Origin: Gnetum montanum
Lineage: Eukaryota > Streptophyta > Gnetopsida > Gnetales > Gnetaceae
Assembly (NCBI GenBank): GCA_015680685.1
Contig: MNCI01014205.1
Coordinates: 349,162 to 413,161, forward strand
DNA: 64,000 nt
Reading direction: 5' to 3'
This document shows positions 1 to 11,184 of the stretch, piece by piece; positions within the stretch are counted from its first letter, which is position 1; every line of letters starts with the position of its first letter. Both the position numbers and the translations under genes were made by a program. The notes under the pieces were generated by a model. The model ran no database searches. It was not told the DNA's origin and was given only the letters and a program-made list of their open reading frames with translations.

Positions 1-497
1 CTGGAAGATTCTACCTAAGAATTCAAATACATCAGACCAAGACACGGAATGAAGAACATGGATACTAGCATTGAGGTGACTTATAGTTAGCATAGATGGA
101 TGATTGAGAAGGTGGAATGGAATTCCAACTAAGGTCATAAGAATTCACTTATGAAGCTTATGTTTAAAATGACATAAGAGCTCCATCCTTAGCCCAAACC
201 AAAACCAACCTTTTTTAGTGACTTTGCATCACCACTCCAAAATTGATCCACCCCCTTGAGACACAAGAGTGCTTCCATAAAGAAAAGAAAAGAGAAGTAA
301 AAACTGAGAGAGGGACTTAGTTAGAGGGGACCTTCAAGCATGGGTAACATGTCTTTCTAGTCCCATAACTAATGCTTATAGTCTGTTTATTTGTCTAAGG
401 GATGTGCTTTGAATTCCCATCATGTTTTGTTTTTTTTCCTTTGTTTTTGTTTCCTCTTTGGATAGGAACCACACCATGTGATAAGTAGTGAGGTACC
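1..497. other. No gene recognised
   Basis: AT-rich sequence with no credible coding region. It lies outside the LTR-like terminus that begins at 498. The stretch just left of that terminus does not read as a primer-binding site on the minus strand, so this side looks like flank rather than the interior of the retroelement. Confidence 0.5.
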
Positions 498-700
498 TGA
501 TGAGTGGCGAGATACCCCTACACTCCACCATACGAATACGAGCGTACACGCGCGATCCGGTCGAACTCCCCAGACTAAATGCCTTAACGCCACAAGAAAC
601 ACTTGGGGTTAATCGTTCGTTGTCTTCCCAGGCTTGCTTGTATGTGTCACGGTGTATGGTTAAGCAAGTCTGAGGTATGTGATTTTTTTGGTATTTTTGG

Positions 701-1301
701 NNNNNNNNNNNNNNNNNNNNNNNNNNNNNNNNNNNNNNNNNNNNNNNNNNNNNNNNNNNNNNNNNNNNNNNNNNNNNNNNNNNNNNNNNNNNNNNNNNNN
801 NNNNNNNNNNNNNNNNNNNNNNNNNNNNNNNNNNNNNNNNNNNNNNNNNNNNNNNNNNNNNNNNNNNNNNNNNNNNNNNNNNNNNNNNNNNNNNNNNNNN
901 NNNNNNNNNNNNNNNNNNNNNNNNNNNNNNNNNNNNNNNNNNNNNNNNNNNNNNNNNNNNNNNNNNNNNNNNNNNNNNNNNNNNNNNNNNNNNNNNNNNN
1001 NNNNNNNNNNNNNNNNNNNNNNNNNNNNNNNNNNNNNNNNNNNNNNNNNNNNNNNNNNNNNNNNNNNNNNNNNNNNNNNNNNNNNNNNNNNNNNNNNNNN
1101 NNNNNNNNNNNNNNNNNNNNNNNNNNNNNNNNNNNNNNNNNNNNNNNNNNNNNNNNNNNNNNNNNNNNNNNNNNNNNNNNNNNNNNNNNNNNNNNNNNNN
1201 NNNNNNNNNNNNNNNNNNNNNNNNNNNNNNNNNNNNNNNNNNNNNNNNNNNNNNNNNNNNNNNNNNNNNNNNNNNNNNNNNNNNNNNNNNNNNNNNNNNN
1301 N
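701..1301. other. Assembly gap (601 Ns)
   Basis: A run of Ns. It sits directly beside a short tandem array inside the LTR-like segment, so a collapsed or unassembled repeat is the likely cause. Reading frames across it are meaningless. Confidence 0.98.
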
Positions 1302-1426
1302 CTAGAGTAACCACTCCAATAATTAGAGTAACTGCTAGAGTAACCACTAAAGTAACGACTCTAATAATTAGAGTAACCGCTAGAGTAACCACTCTAATAA
1401 TTAGAATAACTACTAAAGTAACCACT
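1302..1426. repeat. Minisatellite in an LTR U3
   Basis: Variants of a unit of roughly 33-45 bases built from CTAGAGTAACCACT and CTAATAATTAGAGTAAC repeat about four times and probably continue into the N gap. In minus orientation the array lies just inside the LTR start, that is, in U3. The long valine/threonine/leucine-rich open frame on the minus strand here is a by-product of the repeat. Confidence 0.75.
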
Positions 1427-2199
1427 CTCATCACCATGCAAAGACTTTATATTACTTCCTATAGTTAGTGACATGGAACGGTAAGTAGCTCATGAAAACA
1501 CCCCAACACTTAAGTAAGTAGAAGAGTATGAAGAGTATTGAGTCACCTTGAAGTCACACCCTATACAAACCTTTGAATCCTTCCCAATTCGAAAAACTAC
1601 CAAGGTCACAAATTTATTAAGATTTGATTTAATGAATAGGACCTTAAACTTCCAAAACAAGGAAAACCATTAGAGTTTGTGGATGGGTGGATGTCATGGA
1701 CTCACTGCCTGTTCCATGAAAAAGAAACCATGATTGAGTCATCGATACAAAAATTTAAAAATAAAAACCAAACATTAGCAAACCAAACATAAAGCACAAA
1801 CCACCATTAGTAGCAGCCACAACACCATTATGTCTTATTGGCACAAAGCATGTTTATTAGCAAAAATTTAAAAATCGCACTCAAACAAAACAAAGTGAAA
1901 TATATAAGAAAGTGTAAAATATCCAATAAAGATTCAAATGTACTAATGATGGTGTAAAACAAAAATTGGTGTAAAAATAGAAAAAAAATTCAAAATCAAA
2001 AAGTTGTAAAATAAATAATCTTGCAAAATCACAAATGTGGAAAATAAAAAATAGAAAAACTAAGAAGCCATATGGATGGACATCTCCCCCACAACACGAT
2101 TGAGTTGGAAGGAGGAGATTCAAAAAATTGAATGTGGTTGTCCATCTATTGAGGTATTCATTGCATTGGCTTACTTTAGCTCATGAAAAAGCTTTACTT

Positions 2200-3400
2200 G
2201 TTGGATGTTGACCAACTACTTTTTATTTGGGCTCTTAGGTTTGTATATGGTCATGGCCCCAAAAGGAAAGGTTTTGTCAATTATATAAGGTCCTTCCTAC
2301 AAGGTTTGGAACTTGGTTTTTTGAGGTACATGTGTGGGATCCAGTAGAGAACCTTATCTCCTAGTTGAAATTTCACTTTTCGTATTCCAAGGTCATGTCA
2401 TTGTTTGTTCAATGCCTTGTGCACTTCATTCAAAGATAGGACCACTAATCGGTTTTTGTCTAGCATGTTGATGTTAATCAGTCTTTCTTTTTGTGCTAGG
2501 CTTAGGTCAAGATTTAGTTCATAGGTTGTCAAGAGTGTATAGAGTTTTAATTGAATTAGGAGCATTGGAAGTTTCTCGTACACTAGCTCATAGGAAGAGT
2601 AGCCAATAGGGAGTTTCCATGTTGAGCGGTAGGCCCAAAGGGCATCGTTGAGTTTTGTGCTCCAATCTCTCCTATATTTTCTTATGGTCCTTATTAGGAT
2701 CTCTGTGATCTCCTAGTTAGTTACCTTTGCTTAACCATTGGCTTGGGGGTGATAGGGTGTTGTTAATTTATGTTTAGCCCCTAAGCGTTGCATCAACTTT
2801 CTAAAAGTGGCACTTGTAAAATGAGTTCCATTGTCAAAAATCAATGACATGGCACCCCAAACCTATTTACAACATTTTTTATACAAATCTAGCAGCAATG
2901 GATGATGTGCAATTGATGATAGTTGTTGCTTCTGCCTATTTTTGGTGCAGTAGTCAATTGCTACAATGATGTATGTCTTTCCATTAGACATCAGTGTGAT
3001 GGAACCCATGAAGTCTATGCCCCATATGTCAAAGGGCTTTAGTGGTGAATCCATTGTTGAGGATCCTCCATTCATGCAGTCATCCCACCATCCCTTTGAC
3101 AACATTTACAAGATTAGACAAATTAGTGGGCATCCTTAAAGATTGTAGACTAATAGTATCCTACCATTAAGATTTTTATGGTCGTGCATCTCCCTACATA
3201 GTGGCCTCTGCAAGGGCCCTCGTGAGCATCTAGGAGAATGCGCAATTGATCTACATCAGGGACACACCAACAAACCAGGTCATCAGTGCACACCTTGTAA
3301 AGGTATTCATTGATTTCCATGAAGTACTTTGCTCGATGAAGCAATTGTTCTTTCTTCCTAAAGTCCAAATCTTGTGGCATCTCTTAAGTGAGAAGGTAAG
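2200..3400 (-). pseudogene. Integrase remnant of the gypsy element
   Basis: Minus-strand fragments line up with a plant gypsy integrase. 3150-3380 has the zinc-binding H2C2 region, including HEGPCRGHYVGR and KILMVGYY. 2863-3105 begins the catalytic core (PFDIWGIDFMGS, YIIVAIDY). 2640-2860 has the conserved TTPYHPQANGQA-like stretch and the [23 protein letters not shown]-like segment, the latter with stops. 2320-2600 looks like the C-terminal tail (KVKFQLGDKVL). Stops and frame changes separate the pieces, so no active enzyme is encoded. Confidence 0.75.
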
Positions 3401-3479
3401 TGATGATGCCATCATATCATTTTTTTCAACAAGTACTTGCTCATTGATTGCTCCTGTAAAGAGGAGTTCATCTAGAAAT

Positions 3480-3960
3480 TGATCAGAGAGTGGGCTCTTC
3501 TCCTCTTTATTATCCCATCTTAACTAAGAAAGATGATCAATGATCACATTCTCAATCTATTTCCAATCTACCATTGTGAGATTGAATTTCTACAAGATCA
3601 CCAACCACCGTATGATACGGGGGCTCACTGTTGGCTTGTTCATCAAGAAGAAAATGGCATTGTGGTTTATGTGCACAAACACGTTATAGCTAAGTACATT
3701 GTGCCTAAACTTTTCGAGAGCATACACCATTGCCATTAGTTCTTTCTCAGTTGTGGTGTAATTCAACTATGCATCCACAATGCTTCAGCTCATGTAGTGG
3801 ATGTAATATGAATGTTTTTTATCATCCAACTATGTAAGAACGATTCCCAAGACATAATTAGATGCATTCATCATTATGTGAAATGGTCTAGACCAATTTG
3901 GTGCTCATAGAATTGGAGTTTCCATGAGTTTGTCTTTTAGTTGTTGGAATGCATATTCAC
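3480..3960 (-). pseudogene. RNase H remnant of the gypsy element
   Basis: Minus-strand translation shows the Ty3 RNase H signature TTEKELMAMVYA followed by a KFRHNVLSYNVFVHINHNA segment, equivalent to the usual ELLAVVFALEKFR and the tethered-DNA-binding HTDHAAL block. It lies between RT and integrase as expected. Stops and substitutions of acidic residues indicate it is inactive. Confidence 0.65.
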
Positions 3961-4830
3961 ACTTCTTGGTCCAGATAAATGGAGCATCTTTCTTTTTAAG
4001 CTCGACGAACGACTTTGTGATCTTAGAGAAATTCTCTATAAAACGTTGGTAGTAGCTAGTATGTCCAAGGAATGAGTAGACGTCTTTGATTATCTCTGGT
4101 TGGTGTGTAATTCCTTAGATAACCCTTATTTTTTCTGGGTCCACCTCAATCCCTACTTGAGTAATTCTATATCCTAATACAATGCCTTCCTGGACCATTG
4201 GCTAGCTTTTCTACCAATTGAGTCTAAGATTTGTTTCAACACATCCTTTTAGCACCTACTCAAGGTGATTCAGGGCTTGCTCAAATGTAGTCCCATAGGT
4301 AGAGAAGTCATCCATAAAGACTTCTACCTCACCACCAATCTGCTATTGAAAAATACAAGGACTAGGCATTGAAATCTTGCAGGGGCATTGCATAGACTGA
4401 ATGGCATCTTACAATATGCAAAAGTTTTCTATAGACTCATGAATGTTGTCTTAGCCTAATCTTCTGGCACAATTTGGATTTGGTTATAACCACTATGACC
4501 ATCCAAGAAGCTATAATAGCAATGCCTAGAAATGGTGTCCAACACTTGGTCCATAAATGACAATGGAAAATGATCTTTAAATGTTGTCATGTTCAATAGC
4601 TTGGAGTCAATGTAGACCTGCCACTTGCCACCTTTCTTTGGCACAATTACAAGTGGGCTAACCCACTCACTATCTATGATGGAATAGATGAACCCTACCT
4701 TGAGGAGTTGTTCTATTTCCTCTTTGATGATCTACTTTAACTTCGGGTTTAGCTACCTTTGCAACTACCTTCTTAGCTTCATGGTTGAGTTTGTGTAGAT
4801 TCAATGCTAGCATATCCTTGGATCAATTCG
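3960..4830 (-). pseudogene. Reverse transcriptase remnant of the gypsy element
   Basis: The clearest open stretch, 4456-4644 on the minus strand, reads MPKKGGKWQVYIDSKLLN, then a DHFPLSFMDQVLD block, then FLDGHSGYNQIQIVPED. These are conserved RT motifs of plant gypsy elements (WRVCIDYRKLN, FPLPFIDQMLD, FLDGYSGYNQI). Downstream, the MPFSLCNAPARFQ-like motif is readable in an adjacent stretch after a stop, and the YMDD region is degenerate. The domain is broken. Confidence 0.75.
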
Positions 4831-5329
4831 ATTCAGTTTGGGATATGACCAAGCAAATGTTTTTGGCCATTTGTTGACCACCCTTAACACCTTGGCTTTT
4901 TATTTAGGAGCAAGATTTGCATTGATGATAACTAGCTTGCCATTGTCTAAAAATGCATATTCCATGTCAACTAGTAGAATTTTTAACTCTAGAAGCTCTT
5001 ACTTGAAATTATCAAGGATTACCAACTCTTCCCAATAGGTGTCATCATCTTCATCATTAGAGAGTTGGTGATGAACTTGCTTAAGTTCATCCATGCCTTC
5101 TACATAAGACATGTCAAGCCCTCAGTTGGTTCCATGCATTATGTGCTACTGTCAGAGTTAGTTGTCAGCCACTGGGTGCCCTCCAATTTTGTAGCTGTTG
5201 TGTACAAGCACCTTTGGATATTTGTTTCTTGTGCACACTAATTGCATGCTTTGATGAATGTACTTTTAATGGACTAGACTTTCTATATGTAATTGCACCC
5301 ATTATCACTATACGTGATGCATGGAACAT

Positions 5330-5700
5330 ACTTCTTCTCTAGTCATCCAAATTCATTTTCCTTGGAGATTTTCAAGAAGAGGTTCCTTATACCCATTCGC
5401 ACATCAATCGTGCTTAACCATGACCTTCCCATAATGATGAAAAAGTCACCTTTGTAGTTCTCAACCTTGATCACTTGAAAATCGGTAGGATAAGACTACC
5501 CACAAACTATGGCCACAATGTCCTCTACTAATCCCAAAGGGATGGTGATTGACTGGATTGCCAATTCCAAACAGATGTTACTCTTCTTGAGAGGCAGTAG
5601 GTTCTAGGCTTTGTACATGTCATGGAAGATGAGACTGACACTAGAACTAGAGTTAAGAAGAGCCTTGCATGGCTCATGTCCAATGATCTATAAGTAGATA
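5330..5700 (-). pseudogene. Aspartic protease remnant of the gypsy element
   Basis: Minus-strand translation contains an LLNSSSSVSLIFHDMYKA segment, where the DSGAS active site of retropepsins appears to have become NSSSS. Further on are a GLVEDIVAIV segment and FFIIMGRSWLSTIDVRMGI, matching the conserved ILGRPFLATA region. The position between gag and RT fits. Loss of the catalytic aspartate and internal stops show decay. Confidence 0.6.
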
Positions 5701-5742
5701 AGAGGACTTCCTGGGTCAGATCTTTTCATGGGAAGATTGCCA

Positions 5743-6381
5743 GCCTTGATCAAATCAAAAACAACATGAGTTAACATCACAATGCTAATCTAAGGCAATG
5801 TTTGGTTTGAAGGGTACTTGAATGTATTTAATGTAAAGGATGAGGGTGTTGGAGATACATGGTGATGAACTGCATTAGGTTATGAGGGTTTGGGAGGACT
5901 GTTGGGTCAAAAAAATGGTCATTTNTTCTCCATGAAGCTCTACAAGCCACGTGTCATTCCAAAATCACTATTACCCTCCAAAGTACCATCGAACTCATTC
6001 ACCATCTAGTTGAGAAAAGAACCCATATCCATACCATCCTTTGCATCCATCTACACACATCCCTCCGCCCTTAACCCAGTTGCCTCCTACTCCATCCATG
6101 CAAGGTGAAATTTCATCATAGCCATAACAATGAAATGCTACGAGGGTTGTACATTCACAATCAGCTTTCCAGTTGAGTGGTTCAGATAATCAATCCAACA
6201 AATGACCATTTTTTTGACCCAACAGTCCTCCCAAACCCTCATAACCTAATGCAGTTCATCACCATGTATCTCCAACACCCTCATCCTTTACATTAAATAC
6301 ATTCAAGTACCCTTCAAACCAAACATTGCCTTAGATTAGCATTGTGATGTTAACTCATGTTGTTTTTGATTTGATCAAGGC
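5743..6381. repeat. 182-base inverted repeat bounded by single Ns (probable assembly fault)
   Basis: Bases 5743-5924 and 6200-6381 are, by my base-by-base reading, perfect reverse complements. A single N at 5925 follows the left arm and a single N at 6382 follows the right arm. The segment 5926-6381 therefore looks like a contig placed in the wrong orientation whose end overlaps the left contig by 182 bases. Flipped, it would continue the left contig smoothly. The gag-protease junction of the element is affected. Confidence 0.8.
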
Positions 6382-6440
6382 NCTCATTGGGGTGCTTGCC
6401 TACATGCTAATCAAAGATTCAGTGCATACACCCCAAACTC

Positions 6441-8240
6441 TTATAAGTGTGACACCATAGGGCAACAACACTTCAGATGTTCATATTGACAAATGTGACA
6501 ACCTATATCATCATCAGAGTCTATCTCCACAACTTCTTCCACTGCAGTAGCTTTACCCTTACCTTTTTGGTAGGCACGTTCAACTTCTTTTTGCCTCATA
6601 TAATCACAATTACTATTTTGTTTTTTGGATGCTTCAGCAATCTTCACAGTAGTTTGGAACTTTTCATCTAAAGAGTCCCATAATTTATCAACCTTTGCTG
6701 AAATGTCCAAAACAGATTTTTGAATAGGTAAGGTTTTCCTAGTCACCACTTCATCGAGTGGTGACTCCTCCTCATCATAGAATTGGACCTCCATTTTCCT
6801 AATAAAAAGGCCTCTATTATAGTCCTCTACACTTTCCCTTTTTCGTAACTCACCTTCTTCTTTTACTACCTACTCTGTTAGCCTTTGTATCTGATGAGCT
6901 CTTAGTTTAGAGAGTCTCCCTTGGGCATAAACCCTAAAAGTTCTTCTAGTTTCTACTTTGACCCCATCTATGATGTGGTGAAGTTGTTCCTTCTGAGAAT
7001 AACCATGGCCAAGGCATCAATGTAAGAGAGAATAATATCTACCCATGGCAACAACCAAGGGTTCATGCATTTCCTATTTTCAGCCTTGGATTTGCCTTCT
7101 CAGATTGGACACTCTGGAGTATGATTGGTATTTGTCATTGAATAGCTCAAGCATCATACTCCATTGACGAATAGATTTTGGCTCCAAGGATCAGTACCAA
7201 CTTTCCGCTTCCTTACTAAGTATCCTGGGGAAGAGCTTGAGTTTTTACTAATCATTTTCAATGTTTTACAAGGCACAAGCATCATGAAAGTCTTGTACAT
7301 GGGTTTGCAGATCTAAGTTATATCCCCCCTAAAATCTTGGGATATTGTTTATGTCTAAGTGCTTGATCCAAGTATCTTTCACATGCCTAGTTGGATCTTA
7401 ACTACCTTTGCAATGTTAAGCATGCTTCAAGTTACCAATAGAGGTTCATCATTATCATTGTGTTGATGGCCCCAATGATGGTTCTTGCCACCCCTGTGTT
7501 ATTGGTGGACCCTACGATCATTGTTGTCTTGTTGATCACCTTCATCACGATTATTTCTATAGTGGCTTCTATGAGAACCAGAAGATGAAGAGGAATGTTT
7601 GGAATCAGATGAAGAGGATGAAGAGAAAGATGGACCACAACCACCACTACAATGTTTGCCACCACCTCTTCACTCATTGTGACCACCATCCTTAGCTCCC
7701 TTGCCATCTTGATGTTTTCCCAAGTCCCTACCTTGACTATCACTTTTTCCTAAATATGGTTTATTAACAGTGGATCATAGGTTCAGGGCCACACCCTCAT
7801 CACCAATAATAGGGGGTAAAGAATCTTCATGTTGAGAACCCCTAAAGGGTGGATCCTCATTGGTAGTTTGGTTTAACAGGAATAAGGGATTGGTGAAGTG
7901 TTTTCCCTTAGCAAACTCATGATGCTTCTCTTAGTGTCGATCCCTCCTGCATTTTCTTTTAGTGGGATTGTAGTCCTAAGTGTCATAACCATGCACAACA
8001 TATTCCTCTTGAAGGTTTGGGATGTCCAATCTTTTAAGAGTTTGAAATAGCATCTCGGGCACAAATCGATTGGGGGGCATTACAATGTTGCCCTTCATGT
8101 CATGCCATCATAGCTACTCATCTTGGTGTAGAATGAAGGTGAAGTCCGATACATACTCATCAAGATGAGTATTAACCACTTTGCACTCCTATGGGACTAG
8201 TGATTTAACATCTTCACGCCTGCTAGAAGAAGAAGACATT
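6441..8240 (-). pseudogene. Gag region remnant of the gypsy element
   Basis: Located next to the primer-binding site, with a possible start near 8240 (MSSSSSRREDVK). The middle part is serine, histidine, glycine and aspartate rich (about 7450-7800). The last open stretch, 6441-6794 on the minus strand, has a short acidic and lysine-rich linker and then CHICQYEHLKCCC, a C-x2-C-x3-H-x4-C arrangement like a zinc knuckle. The second gypsy element has a comparable ECNVCLYDHPKG at 63400-63440, supporting family kinship. Multiple stops break the frame. Confidence 0.55.
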
Positions 8241-8371
8241 TTGCAATAAACAAAATAATCAATGTGCTTTTGTAATTATATGTCGTGTGAGAGTAATGTT
8301 AACCTTGAGTTCATCCAACGATATTAATAATGTTCGCTAATCCTAGATAGCACACATTTCAACAAACAAAG

Positions 8372-8389
8372 TCCCCAGCAATGATGCTA
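8372..8389 (-). promoter_or_regulatory. Primer-binding site, tRNA-Asp type, decayed
   Basis: Reading minus from 8389 gives TAGCATCATTGCTGGGGA, beginning one base inside the LTR end. It matches the complement of the plant tRNA-Asp 3' end (TGGCGCCGTTGCCGGGGA, from general knowledge) at 13 of 18 positions. All five differences are C-to-T or G-to-A transitions, as expected from cytosine methylation decay. Confidence 0.7.
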
Positions 8390-8390
8390 A

Positions 8391-9317
8391 TGATGAGCGA
8401 TTGAGGCACCCCTACACCCATACGAATCACAAAGCTTTCACGCATGATCTAGTCGAGTTCCGTGGACTCTATAGTTTCCGGTACACTAGTCTTCTAGGAA
8501 GTGAACCTTGCCCTAAGGTCATTCATTATCTTTTCCAATTACACTTGTGATGTACAAAGATATGGTTAAGTGTAATCGAGGCATATGATTTTTATTGTTT
8601 TATATTTTATGGTTTTGGGTACTTAAAGTAACGAGATGAAGTGGTTTAATAACTAATGTAATTTAACTACTTAACGAACCTCTAACTAGTCTTAACGTAA
8701 GCATTCGGTCCCACTTTCCATACATGTTCTGAACCCACGTATCCATTGCTGGGTTACCAAATGCTATGCTATTGGGTGCACCAAGCAATAATGCTACTGG
8801 GATTACCAAGTGAATACATGTTTACACTCGAAATGGTTGTACTTATGTATCTAACCTATTTAGCTTATCTTACTTAATCACTTGATTAGCTTAATTACTG
8901 AGAAACATTGAACAAATAATTAAAAACATTAAATGCAAGAATAAAACATTTAAACTATCTAGAATGCTGCAAGGTTTATTAAGAAGCTCATCTTTATTGC
9001 TGTACACACTAGTGTGGTTTAGGTACAATAGTACTTGAATAAAGATCCGTACACTCAATGACTCCTGCTATGGACACTCAAAAAAATATTGTAACTTTCA
9101 AATGAACAAACTGTAAGAGCTCTGCTACTACTATGACTTCTAATCCCCATAAACATGATTGGGAGCTCATATTTATAGTTTTTGCTATAGTACTACAGTG
9201 ACAAGGCCTTGTCAATGTAGCAAACGCTATGTCAACGAGGCAACACCACGTAAACGGGGCCTATCGACAAGGTTGTGTCAACAAGGGCTTGTCGACACGA
9301 CACTTTGACACTCATCA
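8391..9317 (-). mobile_element. 5' LTR of the minus-strand gypsy element
   Basis: 927 bases bounded by TGATGAGC at 8391 and ACTCATCA at 9310-9317. On the minus strand a TATAAATA box lies at 9170-9177 and an AATAAA signal at 8993-8998, giving a plausible U3-R-U5 layout. U3 (9180-9317) carries several GTCAACAAGG/TTGTCGAC-type repeats. The U5 end matches the LTRs at 498 and 61556-62172, while U3 is unlike theirs. Flanking bases do not show an obvious target duplication with the left side of the element. Confidence 0.75.
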
Positions 9318-10029
9318 CCCAATACATGAGTTCTTGATTTTATCTTAGAAAGTACATCTAATGTCTACCTTAACATTCACTTCTTTATTACATGCACATG
9401 TTGAACCTAATGCTTTTTGTAGAGGGCAACATTTTGCACTATAAAGGATCGTAGGTTTGATAATAGTTTTGTAGAATTTTCCTTTTAACCTAGTTAGGAT
9501 TGTCTCTTCACTTCATCCCTCTTGCTTCAATTCTATTTATCACATCATTATTAATCTCCTCATCCATTGAAATAAGTGATCCTAAAAATGATAGAAGATA
9601 GATAATGACTATTGAGACGATGATCATGAAGTATGCAAATGAATAGAAGATAGAGGTAAACCTAAAAAGGATCTCACAATCATGAAAGTGAGAAGTATTA
9701 ACATAGAGATATATCACATGAATAACCAAAATGTACAAATGCAATATTTAATGTATGAAGCCAATACAAATGAACTTAAAATATACCAAATCCTGAACCA
9801 TACTTTGAAAGTTGCCTACAAGTCAAGAAGATCAAGGTAAGTCACAAAGAAACATGTGATAAGATTTGGGTGAGAATTGTAAAATCATGAAGAGAAGTTG
9901 CAACAAGCACCAACCTAGGTTAACAAGTCTAAGTGATGGAAGTATTGGACTTAGAGTTGTATTGACAGAACTATGAGAATTTACAATGTAGTTTTGAATA
10001 ACTTGCATCGATGATAGATGATCATAATA

Positions 10030-10200
10030 GTGAGGTGTTAGCCTAGTGGTAAGATAGTTGATTTGGAAGCTCTAGGTCATGGGTTTGATTATGATGAGCA
10101 GTGCTAAGTTATAGAGTTCTAATGGGACTATCTATCTTGGGGTGTACCTATGTTTCACTTATTTAGGGAGTGTTTTAGGTTCCAACACACTCCCCTCTTA
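10030..10200 (+). repeat. tRNA-derived SINE-like element
   Basis: TTAGCCTAGTGG at 10039-10050 resembles an RNA polymerase III A box (TRGCNNAGTGG) and GGGTTTGATTAT at 10081-10092 a degenerate B box (GGTTCGANNCC), at tRNA-like spacing. The tail runs to about 10200. It does not fold as a complete tRNA by eye, so a SINE is more likely than a tRNA gene. Confidence 0.5.
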
Positions 10201-11096
10201 AACAAAGGTAATTAGGATTGAAATTCTCTATATTAGTTTTGTACATGAATAAACATGTTTTATATGTTGATGTGGCATGTGTAAAATCACAAGGATAACG
10301 TAGAGTGAATTTTGTATTTATGAAGTAATTATAATGTTATTTTTTGAATGTAATTATGATCATGGTGTAGTTGGCCACGAGATAGGTATATTAACTCTAG
10401 CATCTTATATCAATCATTTTGGTGTCATGTGCACATTTTTTTAAATTTCTTGTATGAATATGATTCTTCATAATGTACCATGTAGCTCAACAGATGAATA
10501 AATCCAATTGGATCATTCAATGTTCAAAGAATTTCATCCACTAATAAGTAAAAGTATTTCCTAAGGAAGTGTAAAGAGGAAAACTTTACACTAAACTATT
10601 ATTAACGTAGTGATATGAAAGTAGAGAAATCTAGTTGTGAAAGTGAAAAATCTACACTTTCAGAGTTTAGTTAATCCAATAAAAAAGGATTTCTTATAGT
10701 TACGCAATATATAGTTTGTTGGGGTAAGAAAGGTATCATATATGAATGAGCCTTTTTTTAGTTATAGAATACTATAGTGGTTTGATCCTCTAGGTTAAAC
10801 TATCTTCTAAGTTGAAAAAGTCATGAAACCCTAAAATAGGAGTGGAGCTTTGATATTTGATAGGTTTACAATTCATGCACATATGTAAACATTAAAAAAA
10901 AAGGAGTTGTAAGTGCAATTAATTAGAAATCAATTACAATCCATGATTGAATTTAGAATGATTAGAGCCATTTGGTTAAGGAAATAGAACAAAGTTTACA
11001 AATCTCATTATTAAACTATACCAAGATAACAAGTTTGCTAATGGCTAAAACCATAACATTAAAGTGTTTAGCTTAATAGTAAAAGGCTACCACAAC

Positions 11097-11184
11097 TATG
11101 CCAATGACTAAAACCATAACATTGAAGTGTTAGCTTGAGGTATGCCAATGACTAAAACCATAACATTGAAGTGTTAGCTTGAGG
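11097..11184. repeat. 44-base tandem duplication
   Basis: Two nearly identical 44-base copies (11097-11140 and 11141-11184) starting TATGCCAATGACTAAAACC, with a more diverged third copy around 11036-11080. Non-coding. Confidence 0.85.

Larger units (their letters stand above)
498..1433 (-). mobile_element. Ty3/gypsy LTR, minus orientation, interrupted by an N gap
   Basis: The segment opens with TGATGAGT at 498 and closes with CTCATCA at 1427-1433, the same short inverted termini as the LTRs at 8391-9317 and 61556-62172. The first 95 bases or so (TGATGAGTGGCGAG, then a block around ACCCCTACACTC and CATACGAATACGAGC) match the U5 ends of both other LTRs. Its length of about 936, counting 601 Ns, is close to the 927 of the LTR at 8391. 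The two are clearly diverged from each other, so they are probably not the two LTRs of one insertion. No matching direct repeat was seen at its edges, so solo LTR versus 3' LTR of a recombinant is open. Confidence 0.6.
1434..9317 (-). mobile_element. Decayed Ty3/gypsy (Athila/Tat-like) retrotransposon, minus strand
   Basis: Reading leftward from 9317 the order is 5' LTR, primer-binding site, gag, aspartic protease, reverse transcriptase, RNase H and integrase. Protease-RT-RNase H-integrase order defines Ty3/gypsy. The primer site matches tRNA-Asp, as in Athila/Tat elements. Every domain carries stops and frameshifts, and several differences look like methylation-driven C-to-T decay. The 3' LTR is not evident: 1434-2200 has no recognisable coding sequence, only a purine-rich minus-strand stretch near 2085-2095 that could be a polypurine tract. 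The element is dead and may be truncated or recombined with the LTR at 498. Confidence 0.8.

Noticed and set aside
376-1437. Long open frame through the N gap on the minus strand
   Set aside because: Most codons are N, and the rest is valine/threonine/leucine repetition from the minisatellite or LTR sequence.
10039-10092. Possible tRNA gene
   Set aside because: A and B boxes are recognisable but degenerate, and no complete cloverleaf with acceptor stem can be paired by eye. A SINE is the simpler reading. The same holds for 14510-14630, 44215-44310 and 61340-61405.
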